Source: RGIG9041 sp045612565
Lineage (GTDB): Bacteria; Bacillota; Clostridia; Oscillospirales; QAKW01
Assembly (NCBI GenBank): GCA_045612565.1
Contig: JAZKZG010000065.1
Location: 1-34,080, forward strand
Reading direction: 5' to 3'
DNA: 34,080 bases
The notes beneath the pieces are model-generated. The model was not told the DNA's origin and ran no database searches. It saw only the letters and a program-made list of their open reading frames with translations. The position numbers and the translations under genes are program-made. Shown here in pieces: positions 30,212 to 34,080 of this stretch (the first letter of the stretch is position 1; each line of letters opens with the position of its first letter).

Positions 30212-32182
30212 ATGGTTAATCAACAGATTTTTTTACCCATGATACCCAACAGTGCGCCGATTGTCATAAACATATCACAGTATGACTATGACGCGGCGGG
30301 TTACGCTGGACGGTTATTTTTCAATTTGGTGAGTAATGGTACAGCGTACGATTTGAACGGCGCAACGGCCATGTTTCAAGGTGAAAAACCCGACGGAACA
30401 TCGTTTGCGTACATGGGTACGGTCGTTAACTCGTCGGTTGTGCGCGTAAATGTGCGCCAGCAAATGACAACCGTAGCGGGCCGCGTTGTTTGTAATTTGG
30501 TCCTCAATAACAGCGAGGGACAGATCGGGTCGTTTAACGTTTGGCTGGAGGTACAGGAAAGCGCAACGGCTGGCTCGACACCGTCACAGACAGATATACC
30601 CGCACTTGTGGCACAGGCCAAACAGTATGCCGACGACGCAGAAGCGGCGGCAAATGAGGCGGCCTCATATACTGGCCACCCCGCTTATATCGGAGCAAAC
30701 AATAACTGGTTTGTATACGATACCAACACGTCACAGTATATTGACAGCGGTGTGTCGGCACTTGGTGAGGGCATAGTTTCCATCGTTAAGACAAGTACAG
30801 TCGGCCTCGTTGATACATACACAATCACATACACAGGCGGCGGCACAACAACGTTTGACGTAACAAACGGGGCACCGCCCACAATCACGATCACAGCACA
30901 GGCTGACGCATTATCAAGCGCAACGCCCACCGTAAACGTTACACAGGGCGGCACACTGTCCAATCCCTCGTACGACTTTGCATTTAGCGGCTTAAAGGGT
31001 CAAACAGGTGCGACAGGCTCACAGGGACCGACAGGCCCCGCGGGAAACGGCATTGCGTCGGTAACAAAAATCAGCACCTCGGGCCTTGTTGATACATACC
31101 GCATAACGTTTACTGACACTACATATTTTGACTATACCGTAACCAATGGACAGAACGGTACAGGCGCGGGCGATATGACGCAGGCGTCATACGACCCGAC
31201 ACTGGCCGTATATAACGCTGGCGGCATAGTTAGTTACGTTGCGGGACAGATACCCGCGGCCGTTTCGGTTATTGATAACTTAAACTCCACGTCCAGCACG
31301 GCGGCTTTATCGGCTAACCAAGGCCATGAGTTAAATACCAACAAACAGGATAAGTTGACCGAGGGCAACGGTATCAATATAGACCCCGTTACGCTGGAGT
31401 TGTCCGTCGACCTGTTGGCTGGGTCAAATATTACGATCACGCCACAGGCAAGCGGCGCGTTGCGTATCGACTCCACAGGTGGCGGTAGTCAAACCCTTGA
31501 CGGCCTCACGGACGTTGATATTACTACACCCGCCAACAACGAGGTGCTTACATACGAAAACGGCGACTGGAAAAACAAGCCAGCACCGACAGGCGGCCAT
31601 CAAATGATTACCGCAACAAAGGACGACACCGACGTTGATACAATAGCGGCTTTGTCGTTTGCTGACGCGTCACAGGAAAAGGTCGTTAATGCGTACACAA
31701 TCAAAAAGTACGCAAATGTCGACTGTATCACGTTGCTTACCACGGCAACACAGAACACCGACACGATCGGCGACTGGGAGGCCGACGGCACTTGGCAGAC
31801 TGGTTCACGCTCGGGTTGGTTATGGGACAGTGCGTTGTATAACGTGCTCGACGATGATGATATAGAGGGCGAGATCATTTTCGACGTTGGCAACAGCGAG
31901 GTTGTGAGTGTTTACGCATACCGTATTGACGACGAGGTATTTAACCCTGTTACACCCGCGGGCACAGAAAACCCGCAAGACGAGGGTTGGTATGAGTTAA
32001 GCGGCTCCACATATGTGCTGACAACCGACACAACCGTACAAAGCGGCAAAACGTACTATATGTCGGGCGGTGCACTCGCCATTAAGTTAAACGCGGCAAT
32101 ACAGAATCCCAGCGGCGTGAAACTGGGTATAAACCTCAAACGCCAGCGCACACAGGTTTCTAATTTCACAGTTTTGGCATAA
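30212..32182 (+). CDS. Tail fibre/baseplate upper protein (BppU N-terminus, collagen-like linker)
   Basis: 656 aa, AGGAGGAC upstream. N-terminal BppU-like domain (1-120: YAGRLFFNLVSNGTAYDLNGATAMFQGEKPDGT...SFNVWLEVQES) attaches to the baseplate. A short helix (AKQYADDAEAAANEAASYT) leads to two copies of a strand repeat (GIVSIVKTSTVGLVDTY / GIASVTKISTSGLVDTY) that flank a collagen-like stretch (GQTGATGSQGPTGPAGNG). The C-terminus holds GWYELSGSTYVL-type elements found in other Firmicutes phage fibres. Likely the main host-binding fibre. Confidence 0.82.
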   Translation: MVNQQIFLPMIPNSAPIVINISQYDYDAAGYAGRLFFNLVSNGTAYDLNGATAMFQGEKPDGTSFAYMGTVVNSSVVRVNVRQQMTTVAGRVVCNLVLNNSEGQIGSFNVWLEVQESATAGSTPSQTDIPALVAQAKQYADDAEAAANEAASYTGHPAYIGANNNWFVYDTNTSQYIDSGVSALGEGIVSIVKTSTVGLVDTYTITYTGGGTTTFDVTNGAPPTITITAQADALSSATPTVNVTQGGTLSNPSYDFAFSGLKGQTGATGSQGPTGPAGNGIASVTKISTSGLVDTYRITFTDTTYFDYTVTNGQNGTGAGDMTQASYDPTLAVYNAGGIVSYVAGQIPAAVSVIDNLNSTSSTAALSANQGHELNTNKQDKLTEGNGINIDPVTLELSVDLLAGSNITITPQASGALRIDSTGGGSQTLDGLTDVDITTPANNEVLTYENGDWKNKPAPTGGHQMITATKDDTDVDTIAALSFADASQEKVVNAYTIKKYANVDCITLLTTATQNTDTIGDWEADGTWQTGSRSGWLWDSALYNVLDDDDIEGEIIFDVGNSEVVSVYAYRIDDEVFNPVTPAGTENPQDEGWYELSGSTYVLTTDTTVQSGKTYYMSGGALAIKLNAAIQNPSGVKLGINLKRQRTQVSNFTVLA

Positions 32183-32193
32183 GGAGGTATACC

Positions 32194-32499
32194 ATGACAG
32201 CAGAAGTTGATTATATGAACGCTGGCGGCGGCGGTGCAGACCCAATATATGTTGAGCAGACCACAAGCGTATCGGGGTCGGGGCAGACCGTTACAATTAG
32301 TGGATTGACAAACATTTTCAGCGTGGCGGCTAGATACCCTAGTGAAACTATCGCCTACGGGTATTATGGGAATGATAGTCAATATCATTACGTTACAGAA
32401 AAGCCGACATACATAAGTATCACAAATATATCGGGTAACGTAATAACTTTATCCATATACTCAACCGCAAGTATTACGTTTTATGTATACGGCACATAA
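32194..32499 (+). CDS. Small glycine-headed tail-end protein (copy A)
   Basis: 101 aa, AAGGAGG upstream. Head TAEVDYMNAGGGGAD (Gly run about 11-14) and then about 85 residues of beta-type sequence rich in Tyr/Ser/Thr/Val (VSGSGQTVTISGLTNIF, YISITNISGNVITLSIYSTAS). Follows the fibre gene. Same head plan as proteins at 33282 and 29 with an unrelated body. Probable fibre tip or binding accessory. Confidence 0.65.
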   Translation: MTAEVDYMNAGGGGADPIYVEQTTSVSGSGQTVTISGLTNIFSVAARYPSETIAYGYYGNDSQYHYVTEKPTYISITNISGNVITLSIYSTASITFYVYGT

Positions 32500-32517
32500 G
32501 CGAAAGGAGAAAACCCC

Positions 32518-33039
32518 ATGATATACATAAAAATCGGTAAAAGGAAATACCGCGCCAAGGTCCAAACGTTTACAACCCAGTTTGGCCATGAGGCAATACG
32601 GGTAATATCCGACGCGCCACAAGCGCACAACGGCTTTTTGATTGTCGACATAAACGACAACGTAATATCCGACAGGAGCGCGTACACATACCTGTATCGC
32701 GCTGACGATAAGTGCAAGGAATACACGGCCGTTGAGGAAACGATCATACCCGTGGAGTGCCACGAGGACGGCACGCCCACAAATCCGTATGATGTATTGT
32801 CGCGGCGCATAACGGCTGTAAACAACAGGGTAACCGCGATTACACCGTACGAGCAAAGCAAAAAGGCATATTACGGCGAGATCGAAAAGGTGTTTTACGG
32901 AGTGCCCAGCGGCAATTTGACTGTATTTTTTGACAATTTCGACAAAGAATACACAACCCAGCGCATAGAGGACAGGGTAGTTATTACCTTTAACGAGCGC
33001 CTTACAGACATAACAAACGTAACGATAATGGTACAGTAA
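32518..33039 (+). CDS. Tail-end protein, unknown
   Basis: 173 aa, GAAAGGAG upstream. N-terminal strand-rich region (MIYIKIGKRKYRAKVQTFTTQFGHEAIRVIS) of the kind seen in phage fibre-associated chaperone or tip proteins, then LSRRITAVNNRVTAITPYEQSKKAYYGEIEKVFYGVPSGNLTVFFDN. Beta-rich, no Cys cluster or membrane segment. Placed between two glycine-headed genes. Confidence 0.65.
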   Translation: MIYIKIGKRKYRAKVQTFTTQFGHEAIRVISDAPQAHNGFLIVDINDNVISDRSAYTYLYRADDKCKEYTAVEETIIPVECHEDGTPTNPYDVLSRRITAVNNRVTAITPYEQSKKAYYGEIEKVFYGVPSGNLTVFFDNFDKEYTTQRIEDRVVITFNERLTDITNVTIMVQ

Positions 33040-33055
33040 GAAAGGAGCCACAACA

Positions 33056-33271
33056 ATGAAATACGCGGTAATTCAGCAGATCAACGGAGCATTTACAGTA
33101 AAGTTTGAAACAGGGGAAAACAAGGAGCAAGCGATTGTCAATTTTCATTCATGGTGCGCGGCATTATGGAACGACGCCGAGGCGGTCGACGGTGTTGTAA
33201 AGATTGTTGACAGCAAACTTGACACAGTCGACGGTTACATTGAGTTTATTTCACACGGCAAAAAATCATAA
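33056..33271 (+). CDS. Small tail-end protein, unknown
   Basis: 71 aa, AAAGGAG upstream. Compact alpha/beta: MKYAVIQQINGAFTVKFETG, helix (KEQAIVNFHSWCAALWN), VVKIVDSKLDTVDGYIEFI. No known family. Same transcript as its neighbours. Confidence 0.6.
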   Translation: MKYAVIQQINGAFTVKFETGENKEQAIVNFHSWCAALWNDAEAVDGVVKIVDSKLDTVDGYIEFISHGKKS

Positions 33272-33281
33272 GGAGCGCATT

Positions 33282-33632
33282 ATGGCAACAGCAGAGATTA
33301 TCATGGGCGAAAGCGGTGGCGGTGGTGAATTAGAGTTTACCATACTTGCGTCGGATTCGGGCGGTGCAGTATTTAAGAAGTCCGATATTTCTTCATTCGA
33401 AGTTAAAATAGACGCTATTCAAAGCACAAGTTATTATCCAATGTTAAAAGCAAGTAATAGTCCTGCATTGGATACTAATAGAATATCAAGTTGGACAACA
33501 ATAAAAACTTACACTAGCGTTACATCAACATTTGAGGACGTTTTATCTTTAGTAAGTGGTTATGAATACTTTGGATTCAATACAGGTGCGGGTTCACAAA
33601 ATGCTGTAATAACCGCAAAACTGACAATGTAA
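33282..33632 (+). CDS. Small glycine-headed tail-end protein (copy B)
   Basis: 116 aa from ATG 33282 with AAGGAG upstream; the longer frame overlaps the previous gene. Head ATAEIIMGESGGGGE (Gly run about 12-15), then an AT-rich body (FTILASDSGGAVFKKSDISSF, SSWTTIKTYTSVTSTFEDVLSLVSGYEYFGFN). The start ATAE and the DNA AGCGGTGGCGGTGG link it to the other glycine-headed genes. Lower GC than the fibre gene, so possibly acquired. Confidence 0.65.
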   Translation: MATAEIIMGESGGGGELEFTILASDSGGAVFKKSDISSFEVKIDAIQSTSYYPMLKASNSPALDTNRISSWTTIKTYTSVTSTFEDVLSLVSGYEYFGFNTGAGSQNAVITAKLTM

Positions 33633-33673
33633 AGAAACAGTATATCGCATAATTATCGGAAAGCGAAACAACT

Positions 33674-33865
33674 ATGACGAACGAAGAAGCAAAGGAAATC
33701 GTTAAAAGAATAAAAGGCTATATGGAAGGTGGAGAGTGTTGGTCAGAAGCCGAATTTATGGCTATGGATATGGCAATTAAAGCACTATCCTCATGGGAAG
33801 AATACTCTGATAAGTTGTGGAAAACGGCTTATGAGCGTGGAAAAGCGGAAGCAAAGGATGTATGA
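33674..33865 (+). CDS. Small helical protein, unknown
   Basis: 63 aa, weak RBS (GGAAAG). Helical: MTNEEAKEIVKRIKGYMEGGECWSEAEFMAMDMAIKAL. This sequence style is common in small phage proteins of unknown role. Follows glycine-headed protein B after a 41-bp gap and precedes a small membrane protein. Confidence 0.55.
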   Translation: MTNEEAKEIVKRIKGYMEGGECWSEAEFMAMDMAIKALSSWEEYSDKLWKTAYERGKAEAKDV

Positions 33866-33869
33866 CACT

Positions 33870-33986
33870 ATGGGAAACATCGGTTACATATTCGGCTATG
33901 GCTTGGTATTTGCGTTTTTGGTAGGGGTTATGGTCGGTTATTTGGTTAAGAAGATAGGAGATAGATTATGCTTCAAAGAGCATTAA
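33870..33986 (+). CDS. 38-residue single-span membrane protein
   Basis: ATG 33870, 4 bases past the previous stop, chosen since GGATG-like sequence precedes it and the downstream gene overlaps. Hydrophobic span about 4-24 (IGYIFGYGLVFAFLVGVMVGYLV) then a basic end (KKIGDRLCFKEH). It runs into the start of glycine-headed protein C, complete in the left copy of the circle overlap. May be linked to lysis or tail-end assembly; unproven. Confidence 0.5.
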   Translation: MGNIGYIFGYGLVFAFLVGVMVGYLVKKIGDRLCFKEH

Positions 33987-34080
33987 GCGGTAGCGGTGGC
34001 GGTGGGGGTTGCCCGACAGACATATTGAATTGGACGTATGTGGATAAACAAACCACGGGGAATTTTTATAGCGGAAGTGC
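33940..34080. repeat. Terminal direct repeat, right copy
   Basis: Exact copy of 1-141. Closing the circle removes one copy. Confidence 0.95.
33968..34080 (+). CDS. 5' part of glycine-headed protein C, cut by the window end
   Basis: Same gene as 29-361; only the first 37 codons and part of the next are within this copy. In the closed circle it follows the small membrane protein at 33870-33986 with overlap. Confidence 0.85.
   Translation, partial: MLQRALSGSGGGGGCPTDILNWTYVDKQTTGNFYSGS

Noticed and set aside
1..34080. Diversity-generating retroelement acting on the fibre genes
   Set aside because: No reverse transcriptase motif (such as YxDD in an RT context) and no template/variable repeat pair seen; the glycine-headed bodies differ too much.
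1..34080. CRISPR array or tRNA genes
   Set aside because: No regularly spaced repeats and no cloverleaf with a conserved T-loop (GTTCRA) was noticed.

Overview
The window is one complete circular genome of a temperate tailed phage (siphovirus type), linearised with a 141-base overlap: bases 1-141 are repeated exactly at 33940-34080, so the unique length is 33,939 bp. Strong AAGGAGG ribosome sites, ATGA/TAATG gene overlaps, GTG and TTG starts, and the protein families present (A118/SPP1-like portal and minor capsid set, Gp15, Gp157, PF16079-type holin, GH73-type lysin) point to a Firmicutes host, most likely a Clostridia-class gut bacterium. I infer the host from style; no host flank is present.

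Layout: (a) 1-645, last small tail-end gene, late terminator and a regulated promoter. (b) 646-1497, an intact XerC/D-like tyrosine recombinase (int1). (c) 1540-3114, lysis cassette: small membrane peptides, holin, glucosaminidase-SH3 lysin. (d) 3115-4668, leftward lysogeny operon: repressor followed by a second tyrosine integrase (int2), which is split by a 19-bp tandem duplication, with a putative attP beyond its 3' end. (e) 4669-4796, divergent control region with operators. (f) 4797-9473, rightward early operon of small unknown proteins, a Cro-like regulator, an Xis-like protein, ERF annealing protein, a NinB-like protein and an HNH-like protein. (g) 9474-13803, second early/middle block: Gp157, replisome organiser with a candidate origin inside it, DndC-like PAPS-reductase family protein (frame broken at a run of nine G), small zinc-ribbon proteins, and an ArpU/RinA-like late regulator candidate. 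(h) 14400-25879, packaging, head and tail-tube genes, including a minor capsid protein fused to a C-terminal zincin-like domain. (i) 25883-33986 and on across the circle junction, tape measure, distal tail, tail-associated protein, BppU-type fibre, and a variable cassette of small glycine-headed proteins.

The most notable signal is regulatory: a 15-bp dyad, consensus YGACAC-N5-GTGTCR, occurs nine times (three perfect cores, six with one mismatch), always between 574 and 10894. It lies in the repressor/early control region, around the int1 promoter, and inside early coding genes and next to the candidate origin. This looks like a stoperator-like regulon of the phage repressor. Other points of interest are two possible contingency switches (19-bp duplication in int2; G9 tract in the DndC-like gene), the minor capsid-zincin fusion with a small overlapping downstream gene that could encode an immunity protein, and three unrelated small tail-end proteins sharing a glycine-rich head.
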